Assembly: GCA_024276015.1 (NCBI GenBank)
Contig: JAJRXZ010000016.1
Span: 1 to 64,000, forward strand
From: Spirochaetota bacterium
Lineage (GTDB): Bacteria > Spirochaetota > UBA4802 > UBA5550
DNA length: 64,000 bases
Direction: 5' to 3'
Of the stretch, positions 54,480 through 63,792 are shown piece by piece (the first letter of the stretch is position 1; every line of letters starts with the position of its first letter). The notes below the pieces were generated by a model. It had not been told where the DNA came from. It searched no databases and saw nothing but the letters and a program-made list of their open reading frames with translations. Both the position numbers and the translations under genes were made by a program.

Positions 54480-55046
54480 ATGAATAAAGATGTTAAAGTC
54501 GGCAAAAAAATAAAAGAAGTGAGAGAAGCAATGGGTCTCAGCCTTAAAGACCTGGCCGATAAAACCGGTTTTTCTACCGCTTTTCTCTCCCAGATTGAAA
54601 ACCATCTGATCTCACCGCCTCTGGGAGCAATAATAAATATTGCCGGTTCGCTTGATGTTGAGATCGGAACTCTCTTTGACCAGAAAGGGGAAGCTCCCTT
54701 TACGCTGGTTAGAAAGGATCAGAGACAGACCACTTCAAGGGTTGCTTCAAAAGAGGGCGTAAGATACGGCTACTCTTACGAATCCCTTGCACCGGATAAG
54801 ATCAACAGAAATATGGAGCCCTTTCTTGTAACTCTGGAACCCACATCCAAAAAGGGAGTTCCCTATAAACACGAAGGCGAAGAATTTATATTCGTCCTTG
54901 AAGGCAGAGTGGAAGTACAGCTTGGTGAATTTATCGATATCCTCGAACCCGGTGACAGCATTTACTACGATTCTACTTTTCCTCACAGAGTTTCATGCGC
55001 AGACGGAGAAAAAATTGCAAAGATCCTTGCCGTTATATACGCGTGA
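54480..55046 (+). CDS. XRE-type HTH regulator with cupin domain
   Basis: A 188-aa regulator. Residues about 7-62 are an XRE helix-turn-helix (IKEVREAMGLSLKDLADKTG then STAFLSQIEN); residues about 110-186 are a cupin (KHEGEEFIFVLEGRVEVQL then LEPGDSIYYDSTFPHRV) that should bind a small ligand. ATG 54480 has a perfect GGAGG four nucleotides before the TACT spacer; an in-frame ATG at 54402 has none. It is divergent from vorDBAC and likely controls it in response to a metabolite. Confidence 0.9.
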   Translation: MNKDVKVGKKIKEVREAMGLSLKDLADKTGFSTAFLSQIENHLISPPLGAIINIAGSLDVEIGTLFDQKGEAPFTLVRKDQRQTTSRVASKEGVRYGYSYESLAPDKINRNMEPFLVTLEPTSKKGVPYKHEGEEFIFVLEGRVEVQLGEFIDILEPGDSIYYDSTFPHRVSCADGEKIAKILAVIYA

Positions 55047-55058
55047 AAAAGCAACCGG

Positions 55059-58000
55059 TTAATCCCGGGGGAAAGGGAGAGACAGCTGATCAAAATCATC
55101 GTTTCTTTCAATTTTCTCTCTTTTATCTATTTCGTAAAGGTCTCTCTCTATGCTGTTCAGAAAAGCGCTTCTGGGATTTCTTAAAATCCTTCCCCTATAA
55201 TTTCTTTTTTCCGCATGTGTCAGATAAAGACTCTCCTCCGTTCGCGTAATCCCAACATAAAGAAGGCGCTTCTCCTCTGCCAGCGCGTCATTGTCCGGAC
55301 TGCCGAAAAGGCTAAAGGGGATTATCCCTTGCTCACAGCCCGGGATAAAAACAGTATTAAACTGGAGCCCCTTTGAAGCATGCAGCGTCATCAATGAAAC
55401 CGCCTCCGCATTCGTATCAAAATCATCAACCCCTCTGCGGAGAGCGACTGCTCTTAAAAAATCATTATAATTGTTTTCAAATCTGCCGGCAAAGGAAGTG
55501 ATCTTTTCCAGTTCTCTCTCTTCAACTTCCTGCCATTCCATTATCTTTTTTATTATATCAGAAACATTTACGCGGCTCTGTATCATTTCATAAAGCGACC
55601 TTTCCCTGCCGCCGGCATTTCCGGGGTCATTCATCTTCAACACTGATCTAAAAAGTTTCAATACCGAAGAAAAAGGCTCTTTCTCACAAAAGTGTTTAGT
55701 ATCAATTACCTGATAAGCAATTCCATGATTTTTAAAGGCTTCTATGAAAGGCTGAAACATAAATGCGGAACGGCAAAGAACCGCAAAATCTGAAAAGCCC
55801 TTTGATGAATTTTCCCAATTGCCGTCGCTGACACCGCTGTCAATTGAAAAGCTTCTCACGCCTCCCAGCATCTTTTCTATTCTTTCGGCAATCCAGTCCG
55901 CTTCGCTTCTGTCAGTTTCCATTTGATGAATATGTATCCTCATCGTGCCCTCATTGCCGTTGAGCAGATCTTCTCTGTCTAAAATACAGCTTCCTGCCTT
56001 TAGAACGATCTGCGGGCACCTGTAGCTTTTATTAAGATTTATTACTGTTGTTCCGGGATAATCATGAAGAACCATCTGAAAGAATTCATTCTTTGATCCT
56101 CTGAAACTGTAAATGGACTGATCCGGGTCCCCGATGAGAAAGAGCTCCGAGTCATTTGCGGTAATTGCTCTGAGCAGATCGTATTGAACCCGGTTTATGT
56201 CCTGAAATTCATCAACAAAGATCCATTGATATCTCCCCCTATACTCTTTCGAAATAGGGCCCTTATTCTCAAGCAGTTCAAGAGGCAGTAAGACCAAGTC
56301 GTCAAGGTCAAAGGAATTATTTTTTATTAATTCTCTGTTATAAATATCAATTAGTTCCGGTCGGATATCTCCGGTGAAAACTCTCTGTTTATATAATCGT
56401 ATCTCCCTTAATATCTTTCCCTTTTTTCTTTTATCATCTGTTATATTTTCAATTATATGCATTCTTTCATCGTCGCCGATAATAGTAAAATCTTTATCCC
56501 TGCCCAGTTCACTGAAATATTTTCCGATCATTGACAGACCGAAGGAATGATAAGTTGTTACATTTACGCCGGCTTCTCCTGCGCGCAGTTTGATCCTATG
56601 CGAGATCTCTTCCGCCGCATGATTCGAAAAGGTAATTGCCAGTATATCCGAAGGATTTACATTTTTCTTTTCAATGAGATATGAGATCCTTTCGGTTAGA
56701 ACTCTCGTTTTCCCGGATCCCGGGCCTGCAATTATAACACAATTGCCTTTGTCAAACCGAACAGCTCTTTTCTGTTCCTGAGAGAGAATTATTCCGGCTC
56801 TATTTTCCTTATCCGCCTCTTTATGCTCTTCCGTAAACTCATTACCGTTATATGAAGCATATATATCTTTAAATTTCTCAATATCAAACCTGACCGAAAA
56901 ATTCTTCCCCTCTGAAATACCGGTACCGGCCCTATTGTATCTGCTGCCGAAGAGGCTCCCGCCGTATAAATCGATCTCCTCCTCACTGAAAACTCTTATC
57001 TTCCCGAATTCACCGTCATACCCCTCTTCTACTATCACTTCGTTGTTCCGTAATCTTCTAACAGCCTCTGCCAGCAGTTCACTGCCTGCAGCCTCAATTT
57101 CATCTATACCAGCATCAAGCATAACGTAAAATTCAGGGCCAAGATTCTCAATGATTCCAAAATACTCTTTAACGACTCTTTTGGATTTACTGCTTTTTAC
57201 CCGAAATATCTCGCTTATTACGTCGGGCAGTTGGGTTATTGAATAAAAATCTCTTTTATCCGGCGCTGAATCGATATCTCCCCTATCGGCAAGCCTGGCA
57301 ACTCTGTGCATAACTCCTTTAGTAACCGCCTTCCCGCACACAGTACAGATCCCTTTGCGGGATATGGTTTCAAGAGGGTCCCAGCGAATATTGCATTTTC
57401 TGTGTCCGTCATAAAAATATTTTCCCTCCTGCGGATGGAATTCAATAGTGCCTATAAATCCCGAATCCCCCTTGAGCGAATTAAGTATATCCTTATAGGA
57501 TAAACCGGAATTAAAGATATTTGCTTCTCTTCCGATTTTTTCCGGAGAATGAGCATCGGAGTTTGACACAAGTTTATACCTGTCCAGAAATGAACATACC
57601 CTGTTCATAGGCGGATCAGAGGACAACCCCGTTTCCAGAGCAAAGATATTACCGCTCAGATCTTCATAGCATTCTTCTATGCTGTCAAAACCGGATTTTG
57701 AGCCCAGTACGGAAAACCATGGCGTCCATATATGAGCCGGTATCAAAAAAGAATTATCGGACGTTTCAAGATGGTACTGTAAAAGGATCTTTGAATCAAG
57801 TCCCAGAATTGGTCTCCCGTCCGATTCAATACTGCCCACTCTCCGAAGTTTATTCTGTAATTTTTTAACGGCTTCAAAATGCGGAAACACGCATAAATTG
57901 TGTACCTTTCGGACTCTTCCGTCTTTCTTATAAATATTGCTGATCTCAGAGGATAAAATGAAATAGGGTTTCCTGAAATTTTCCTTATGCAGCAATTCTT

Positions 58001-58226
58001 TTGTTTCCTCAAGTCTGTACTCATCCTTAAGGGAATAAAGTCCGTTCTCCTGTAATTCCAGTTCCTCCTCAAGTTCTTTGAGCCATCCGGGATGAACCGC
58101 ATCGCCTGTTCCTATAACGTCAATTCCTTTAATAACAGCCCAGTAATCAAGGTACCGCGGTATTAAATTTTTGCTTGTAGCAATTGAAAAGTGCGAATGA
58201 ATATGAAAATCAGCAATGAATTTCAC
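55059..58226 (-). CDS. EndoQ (PHP nuclease) fused to UvrD-like helicase
   Basis: A 1055-aa two-part protein. The first 430 residues match endonuclease Q: PHP metal motifs DFHIHSHFS (6-14), GTGDAVHP (39-46) and SNSDAH, then GHRKCNIRW and the zinc motif CTVCGK (Cys294/Cys297) with MHRVARLADR. EndoQ cuts DNA 5' of deaminated bases. From about residue 480 an SF1A helicase follows: LSQEQKRAV, Walker A GPGSGKT (Lys506), ITFSNHAAEEI, VDEFQD (Asp672), GDPDQSIYSFRG, LNKSYRC and TLHASKGLQF. Start GTG 58226 has GAGG five nucleotides upstream. It is monocistronic, with a two-component gene upstream. Confidence 0.85.
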   Translation of the reverse strand: MKFIADFHIHSHFSIATSKNLIPRYLDYWAVIKGIDVIGTGDAVHPGWLKELEEELELQENGLYSLKDEYRLEETKELLHKENFRKPYFILSSEISNIYKKDGRVRKVHNLCVFPHFEAVKKLQNKLRRVGSIESDGRPILGLDSKILLQYHLETSDNSFLIPAHIWTPWFSVLGSKSGFDSIEECYEDLSGNIFALETGLSSDPPMNRVCSFLDRYKLVSNSDAHSPEKIGREANIFNSGLSYKDILNSLKGDSGFIGTIEFHPQEGKYFYDGHRKCNIRWDPLETISRKGICTVCGKAVTKGVMHRVARLADRGDIDSAPDKRDFYSITQLPDVISEIFRVKSSKSKRVVKEYFGIIENLGPEFYVMLDAGIDEIEAAGSELLAEAVRRLRNNEVIVEEGYDGEFGKIRVFSEEEIDLYGGSLFGSRYNRAGTGISEGKNFSVRFDIEKFKDIYASYNGNEFTEEHKEADKENRAGIILSQEQKRAVRFDKGNCVIIAGPGSGKTRVLTERISYLIEKKNVNPSDILAITFSNHAAEEISHRIKLRAGEAGVNVTTYHSFGLSMIGKYFSELGRDKDFTIIGDDERMHIIENITDDKRKKGKILREIRLYKQRVFTGDIRPELIDIYNRELIKNNSFDLDDLVLLPLELLENKGPISKEYRGRYQWIFVDEFQDINRVQYDLLRAITANDSELFLIGDPDQSIYSFRGSKNEFFQMVLHDYPGTTVINLNKSYRCPQIVLKAGSCILDREDLLNGNEGTMRIHIHQMETDRSEADWIAERIEKMLGGVRSFSIDSGVSDGNWENSSKGFSDFAVLCRSAFMFQPFIEAFKNHGIAYQVIDTKHFCEKEPFSSVLKLFRSVLKMNDPGNAGGRERSLYEMIQSRVNVSDIIKKIMEWQEVEERELEKITSFAGRFENNYNDFLRAVALRRGVDDFDTNAEAVSLMTLHASKGLQFNTVFIPGCEQGIIPFSLFGSPDNDALAEEKRLLYVGITRTEESLYLTHAEKRNYRGRILRNPRSAFLNSIERDLYEIDKREKIERNDDFDQLSLPFPRD

Positions 58227-58276
58227 AAAAGCCTCAAAATAAATTTCTGTCTGTCCGATACTACAGAATGATCGAT

Positions 58277-59299
58277 TTAAAACATAAATTTATTGTTTCT
58301 AAATATTGATGCGCATGCCTCAACAACATCGCTGCTGAAGGTTTTACCTTTTTCAGATTCAATTTCTTTCAGCGCGGTTTCAAGGCCCAATGCGGCTCTG
58401 TAGGGCCTGTGCGATGCCATTGCTTCAACAACATCGGCAACAGCTATGATCTTTGCCTCAATTAATATGTCTTTTTCTGTCAGACCAAGAGGATAACCGC
58501 TGCCGTTGATCTTTTCATGATGCTGGAGAACGATTTTCGCCACAGGCCATGGGAATTCAATCTTTTTTAAGATATCGTAACCGGCCTGGCAGTGGTTTTT
58601 AACAAGCTCAAATTCGATACCGGACAATTTCGCAGGTTTGGCAAGTATTTCCGAAGGGATGGATATCTTCCCGATATCGTGAATAGTGCCTGCCACATAT
58701 ATCCCTTCAATTTTTTCACTGTCGATCTTCATCTCGCCTGCAATTGCTCTGGCAAGATTGGCAACTCTTTTCTGGTGGCCTGCAGTATATGGATCTTTAA
58801 ACTCCAGAGAGGACACGATCGCTTCGACAATCCCGTTCAGTGCTTTTTTTAACTGCATCGTGCGCCTTTCCACGATCTTTTCCAGATGTTCCCTGTATTC
58901 CCGATTCTTTTTTATTAAAGATGCCTTTTCAATCGCTTTATTTACCGCATGTTCAAGAATTGCCATATCGTAAATCGGCTTCAATACATAATCCCATGCG
59001 CCCAGCCTTACGGCTTCAATGGCGTCTTCAAGAACTCCCGTGCCGGAAACAACAATGATGGGCGTTTCCGAAGATTCCTTCTTTACAGTATTAAGAACAT
59101 CCAGTCCGTCAACCTCGGGCATTCTCAAATCGCACAGGATCACATCGGGCTTCTCTCTTCTGAAAACTTCTATACCGCTTCTGCCGTTTTCAGCATGCAG
59201 AACTTTATACCCGCAATCCTCAAAATAAGCGGATATTGTGTTTCTGATCTGCTCTTCATCATCAATAGTCAGCAATGTCCTGCTATCCTTCTCAGTCAT
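58277..59299 (-). CDS. Response regulator with HD-GYP phosphodiesterase
   Basis: A 340-aa REC-HD-GYP protein. The receiver has the acidic pair TIDDEE, Asp57 in VILCDLRMPEVDG and Lys in VLKPIYD. The HD-GYP domain has the metal site GTIHDIGKISIP and the GYP motif HHEKINGSGYPLGL, then EAKIIAVADVVEAM. It should hydrolyse cyclic di-GMP when phosphorylated. Start ATG 59299 has AAGGA about ten nucleotides upstream; an in-frame ATG at 59341 would add 14 residues. It lies 63 nt downstream of a kinase gene, its likely partner. Confidence 0.9.
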   Translation of the reverse strand: MTEKDSRTLLTIDDEEQIRNTISAYFEDCGYKVLHAENGRSGIEVFRREKPDVILCDLRMPEVDGLDVLNTVKKESSETPIIVVSGTGVLEDAIEAVRLGAWDYVLKPIYDMAILEHAVNKAIEKASLIKKNREYREHLEKIVERRTMQLKKALNGIVEAIVSSLEFKDPYTAGHQKRVANLARAIAGEMKIDSEKIEGIYVAGTIHDIGKISIPSEILAKPAKLSGIEFELVKNHCQAGYDILKKIEFPWPVAKIVLQHHEKINGSGYPLGLTEKDILIEAKIIAVADVVEAMASHRPYRAALGLETALKEIESEKGKTFSSDVVEACASIFRNNKFMF

Positions 59300-59362
59300 A
59301 TTTAATTCCTTAGTGAGAATATAAGATTTTATTAACTGCAAATTACACTGAAACGATCTATT

Positions 59363-61888
59363 TTATATATTTGGCTCATTCTTGGGCAGTCTTATAATAA
59401 ACTTTGTGCCTTCCCCCGGAACAGATTCAATTTTAATTGTACCTTTATGTTTATTTTTTATTATCATATATGATACTGATAAGCCGAGCCCTCTGCCCAT
59501 GCCGGCAGATTTTGTTGTAAAAAAAGGCTCATAGGATCTTTTTCTTGTTTTTTCGTCCATCCCGATACCATTATCTTCAATCTCTATTTTTGCAAAATTT
59601 GTCTCGGATTCCGTCCTTATTATAATTTCAGGCAGCTCATTAATATATTTTTTTTCATATATCGATTCCGCTGCATTGCGGATCAAATTTATTATTACCT
59701 GTTCAATTTCGGATTTAAAACAGACTATATCTTCAAGACTTTTGTCAAAGAACGTTTTAAACTCAATATCTTTTATTCTGTACTTCTTTTTCAGAATATA
59801 ATCATTTTTAGCAAGGCTGACCATATTTTCAATAAGTTTATTGATATTAACTCTATTTTTCTTTACTTCGCTTCTGCTGCTGAAAGTCAATAAGTCGGTT
59901 ACAATTTCCGAGGCCCTGATCCCCGATTCTCTTATCCCATTGAGGAAATCAATGATCTTTCTTTCCTCCAGGTAAGAGCACATACTGCCAAAATCCAGGT
60001 TATATTTTTCTGCTGCTGTAATATTGCCGGGTAATTCCGGCGAAAGTCTCCTCAGTATATTTTGGGCTCCCTGCAGTATAATTGCCAGAGGATTATTTAT
60101 CTCATGAGCCATGCCTGCAGCAAGGCTTCCGATAGTCATTATCTTTTCTCTTTCAATCATCATCTCTTCGGACCGCTTTCGTTCTGTGATATCATGCACA
60201 ACCGAGGCAATTCCGATTATAGCATTACTTTCATCAACCAGCGAAGTATGATACCATTCGCATATTATGTTGCGCTCCTCCTTTGTAATATTGTCCGTTA
60301 TTGTTCTGACCCCGTGTCTGCGGCTTAAGAGATCAAGCCAGAGACTGCCGAATTCTTTCTTCTGATTATCAGGTATAATTATTTTATCGGCCCTTTTGCC
60401 AAGGACCTCTTCCCTGCTGTAACCGAAGATCCTTTCTGCCGATCTGTTCCATTCGGTTACTTCAAATTTCAGATTCCATTCAATAACTCCAAGCGGCGTT
60501 TGTTCCAGATGAAGCTGAAGACGCTGTTTCGATCTTCTTAAATCGTCCTCTGTCTTCTTAAGATCACTTATATCCCTGATAATTGTTGACAGATATTCCA
60601 CTTCACCGTTGGACGATTTGTGGGATAAAATAACCTGAGAAACGGGTATTCTAAAACCTTTACTGTGTATTATTTCGGATTCTCCCCGCCAGGAACCGTC
60701 CTTAATTGCTTCCGGTATGCCTTCAAATATAATTTTATTAAAAATATGTTCAGGATAGATATCTTTAATCGATTTGCCTGCAATATCATCAACATCTTCC
60801 CGGCCTAAAAGAATTACGCCTGCCCTATTGATATATGTTAACCGCAAGTCGGGATCAAAAGTTGCGATCATATCGGGAGTGGATTCAAGGATCGCGATCA
60901 GCCTTGTCTTCTCTTCTTCAGACTTGCTGCGTTCTATCTCAGCGCCTGTTCTTTCTGCAAAGACATGGAGAATCGATTCAACAAACTTCAAGTCCCTTAC
61001 AGGATCCCTGAAAAGAGCCGCCATAACGGCAACTATATCCCCCCGGGTACTATATATGGGAACGCCCACATAGCCTTCAACGGCAATCTCTTTAAGCTTC
61101 CGGTCTTCACTGAAAATATTTGCCGCATTCTCTTTATATGAACAGTGGATGCCTTTCAGAAGATTGCCGCACGGCGTTTTATCAGGCTTAAATTTAAAAT
61201 TCTCTTTTTTCTCATTATCAAGAATAACCGACAGCGTTTCAATATAGGTTTCATCATTAATGATCTTGATCATCCCGATAAAAGTAAAATCCGACTTAAG
61301 GATCTTCGTTAACTGAAGCACTATGGAATCAAAAAATTTTTCGCCAATATTTGAGGATAATCCTATTACAATATCGGTTACTGCAGTTTCAACTCTGCTC
61401 CGTTTGGTTATTTCATAACCGGCAAAAAAGATATATTTCTCGTTATTTATCTCAACTAATTTTGCCGAAATTGAAATATACCGGACTTTACCGCTCTTTG
61501 AGAATAATTCCAGCTTATAATCCTCGACATACCCTTCTCTGAGCAATAATTCCTTTAAAAGGTCTCTCTGCCTTGTATCTTTGTAGACATTCAGATCATA
61601 AACGGATCTTCCGATTACCTCAGACTTTCTAAATTCAAATAATTCCAGCGCATTCTCATTCGCCTCTATGAGCTCTCCCTCTTCAAATCTGCTGATCACG
61701 GTAATTAAAGAATTTATAAAAAAAGCATTTTTCCTTTCAGCATCCGCGGCTCTAACTTTTTCGTATAATGTACTATGGAACCGGTCCTTCAGTCTATCAT
61801 ACTTTTCCCGAAGCTCCTGTAACTCCCTTAACAAATTCTTCTTATCGATAATATCTTCACTTACTTCAGTAATGTTATCATCACTCAT
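59363..61888 (-). CDS. Multi-PAS/GAF histidine kinase
   Basis: An 841-aa soluble kinase. Coiled-coil start, PAS (about 55-175), a GAF-like domain (about 180-330; SSNIGEKFFDSIVLQLTKIL, VGVPIYSTRGDIVAVMAAL), two more PAS domains (about 340-580), then HisKA with the H box AAGMAHEINNPLA (His595) and HATPase with NLIRNAAESI, DNGIGMD, FFTTKSAG and GRGLGLSVSYMI. HEINNP is typical of NtrB-like kinases. No receiver is attached, so phosphate should go to the REC-HD-GYP protein 63 nt downstream. Confidence 0.9.
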   Translation of the reverse strand: MSDDNITEVSEDIIDKKNLLRELQELREKYDRLKDRFHSTLYEKVRAADAERKNAFFINSLITVISRFEEGELIEANENALELFEFRKSEVIGRSVYDLNVYKDTRQRDLLKELLLREGYVEDYKLELFSKSGKVRYISISAKLVEINNEKYIFFAGYEITKRSRVETAVTDIVIGLSSNIGEKFFDSIVLQLTKILKSDFTFIGMIKIINDETYIETLSVILDNEKKENFKFKPDKTPCGNLLKGIHCSYKENAANIFSEDRKLKEIAVEGYVGVPIYSTRGDIVAVMAALFRDPVRDLKFVESILHVFAERTGAEIERSKSEEEKTRLIAILESTPDMIATFDPDLRLTYINRAGVILLGREDVDDIAGKSIKDIYPEHIFNKIIFEGIPEAIKDGSWRGESEIIHSKGFRIPVSQVILSHKSSNGEVEYLSTIIRDISDLKKTEDDLRRSKQRLQLHLEQTPLGVIEWNLKFEVTEWNRSAERIFGYSREEVLGKRADKIIIPDNQKKEFGSLWLDLLSRRHGVRTITDNITKEERNIICEWYHTSLVDESNAIIGIASVVHDITERKRSEEMMIEREKIMTIGSLAAGMAHEINNPLAIILQGAQNILRRLSPELPGNITAAEKYNLDFGSMCSYLEERKIIDFLNGIRESGIRASEIVTDLLTFSSRSEVKKNRVNINKLIENMVSLAKNDYILKKKYRIKDIEFKTFFDKSLEDIVCFKSEIEQVIINLIRNAAESIYEKKYINELPEIIIRTESETNFAKIEIEDNGIGMDEKTRKRSYEPFFTTKSAGMGRGLGLSVSYMIIKNKHKGTIKIESVPGEGTKFIIRLPKNEPNI

Positions 61889-61994
61889 AGGATCACCCGA
61901 CTATTTTGATCTTTAAATATCCAAACATAAAGATAACCATAACATCCTGCTCAGTCAATTAATTATAAATATGCGGCGCAGGTTGGGGAGAAGA

Positions 61995-63452
61995 TCAAAA
62001 GGTCAATATAAATGTCGAGCCTTCTTTACTGTTTTTTCTGGCCTCGATCCTGCCGCTATGCAGTTCCATTATCTTCCTGCAGATGGCAAGGCCTATGCCT
62101 GATCCTTTATATTTACTCTTCGGATTCAATCTTTTAAATAAATCAAATATTCGATCCGACTGATACGATTCAAAACCGATCCCGTTATCTTCAACAAATA
62201 TCTTTACCGTGCCGTCGTCGTGTTTGCTGCCGTAGATCCTGATCACAGGATATCTGTCGTCGCTTCTGAATTTAATTGAATTGCTTATAATATTCATAAA
62301 AAGCCTGTGAATGTGCGTAGGGATGCCGCTGATATGAGGCAGATCGGATATTTCAACTTTCGCCGACGTTTCGCTTATTAATGACCCCAGATCACTTATT
62401 ACATCTTTCAAGATCTTTTTCAGGTCTATTTTGATCAGAGATTTTGAGTCCCAGGGAATTTTTGACAGTATTAATAATTCTCCGATCATAGACTGCATTC
62501 TTTTAATGGATTCTTCAATCCTGCCGAAATATTCCCCGCCTTTGCCAGTAACAAACAGGTCGGATTCGTTCTTCAATAACTCCAAAAAGGAATGCACAGT
62601 ATTTAAAGGTTCCTGCAGATCGTGAGAAACAGCAATTGTAAACTGTTCAAGGTCTTTTTTAGATTTATCAAATTCACGTATCAGATCTTTCAAAGCCATT
62701 CCGGCCCGCATATCGTCGGTTATTTCAGTAATGATCCCTAAAAATTCTTTTCCTCTGCCCCGCAAATCCCTGAGGGAAGCCCAATATATATTCACCTGAA
62801 GTATTGAACCGTCTTTTTTAACTGTTTCAAATACTTTGCTCTTCTTCTCGCCAATATCAGACCCGAGAAAATTACAATACTCCTTTAATAGGCTTTTATC
62901 ATCTTCATTATACAAGAAATCGAAAAAGGAATTACCTGCAATTTCGTCCGAACCGGAGCAGTACATTTCATTAAAAGTTCTGTTTACATAAATAATATCA
63001 CCTTTATGGTCAATCCTGACAATCCCGTAAGGGATCAGATCGAGAAGTTTGATGTACTTATCTTCCATAAGAGAATATTTTTTTTCATCATCTTTCGGAA
63101 GATGCGGATTACTAAAATCAATCTGATAATAGACGCTGCTGTCAATAATTATTTGATTGCCTCTAAGGGATATGCTGACAGGCTTGCCGCATCTCCCCTG
63201 TATATGGAAATTTTTTGCCTTCCTGACTTCACTAAATGACTCTGCCAGTTCATTAAAGGTGACCTTTCCTCTCTTTTCCCACAATATCAGGTCAGTGACG
63301 TTCCTCTTTTTCAGTTCACTTTTTGAAAAACCTAAAATTTTACATGCGCTGTCATTTGCATAGATTATTTTTCCATCAGCGCCGGCAAAAATAATAATGC
63401 CCATCTCTATATTATCCAGAACCACTCTGTAGATCTTTTCAATATTCTTCAT
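61995..63452 (-). CDS. PAS-PAS histidine kinase
   Basis: A 485-aa soluble kinase. Two PAS domains (about 8-125 and 135-255) precede a phytochrome-type HisKA with VSHDLQEPLNTVHSFLELL (His277) and HATPase with MNIISNSIKFRSDD, DNGIGF and GSGIGLAICRKIMELHSG. The HDLQEPL motif is of the phytochrome/PAS-bacterial kinase group. ATG 63452 is chosen because it starts right before the first PAS domain; the longer frame from 63497 has no ribosome site. 106 nt separates it from the next kinase gene. Confidence 0.88.
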   Translation of the reverse strand: MKNIEKIYRVVLDNIEMGIIIFAGADGKIIYANDSACKILGFSKSELKKRNVTDLILWEKRGKVTFNELAESFSEVRKAKNFHIQGRCGKPVSISLRGNQIIIDSSVYYQIDFSNPHLPKDDEKKYSLMEDKYIKLLDLIPYGIVRIDHKGDIIYVNRTFNEMYCSGSDEIAGNSFFDFLYNEDDKSLLKEYCNFLGSDIGEKKSKVFETVKKDGSILQVNIYWASLRDLRGRGKEFLGIITEITDDMRAGMALKDLIREFDKSKKDLEQFTIAVSHDLQEPLNTVHSFLELLKNESDLFVTGKGGEYFGRIEESIKRMQSMIGELLILSKIPWDSKSLIKIDLKKILKDVISDLGSLISETSAKVEISDLPHISGIPTHIHRLFMNIISNSIKFRSDDRYPVIRIYGSKHDDGTVKIFVEDNGIGFESYQSDRIFDLFKRLNPKSKYKGSGIGLAICRKIMELHSGRIEARKNSKEGSTFILTF

Positions 63453-63792
63453 ATTATATCTTTTATTATCATTATTGACATAAAAAACCGGCACCATGCA
63501 AAAATAATTCCATTAAACGGAAAAATCTTTTTCCCGCATATAACCAAAAGTACCTTCAAAGAATAGTAATGTGATTGAACCGGAAAATTAATGAATTATA
63601 TGATATCTGTACTAAATAGTGCGATTTATGTCTGTAAAATTACTTATAGAAAATTATACCTAAAAATGATCATCATTCAATAGGTAAAAATATTATTTTT
63701 GCCTCACGAATTCAGCCAGAGGCTCTGGTTATTTGAGTGGGGATTGTTAAGGTAAGTTTATAGAGAGATAATTTATCATAGTTCTGTTTTTT
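63453..63792. other. 340-nt gap with two palindromes
   Basis: Between the LuxR-type gene and the PAS-PAS kinase. It holds an almost perfect 21-nt palindrome (63683-63703, one G-T pair) and CCAGAG-G-CTCTGG (63716-63728). Both lie just after the LuxR-type stop and may form its terminator or serve as operators. No open frame was seen. Confidence 0.45.

Noticed and set aside
63681-63703. Shared ATAGGTAAAA word here and, on the other strand, near 12340 as a common operator for kinase genes
   Set aside because: Only two copies, in opposite orientation relative to the genes and in AT-rich DNA; likely chance.
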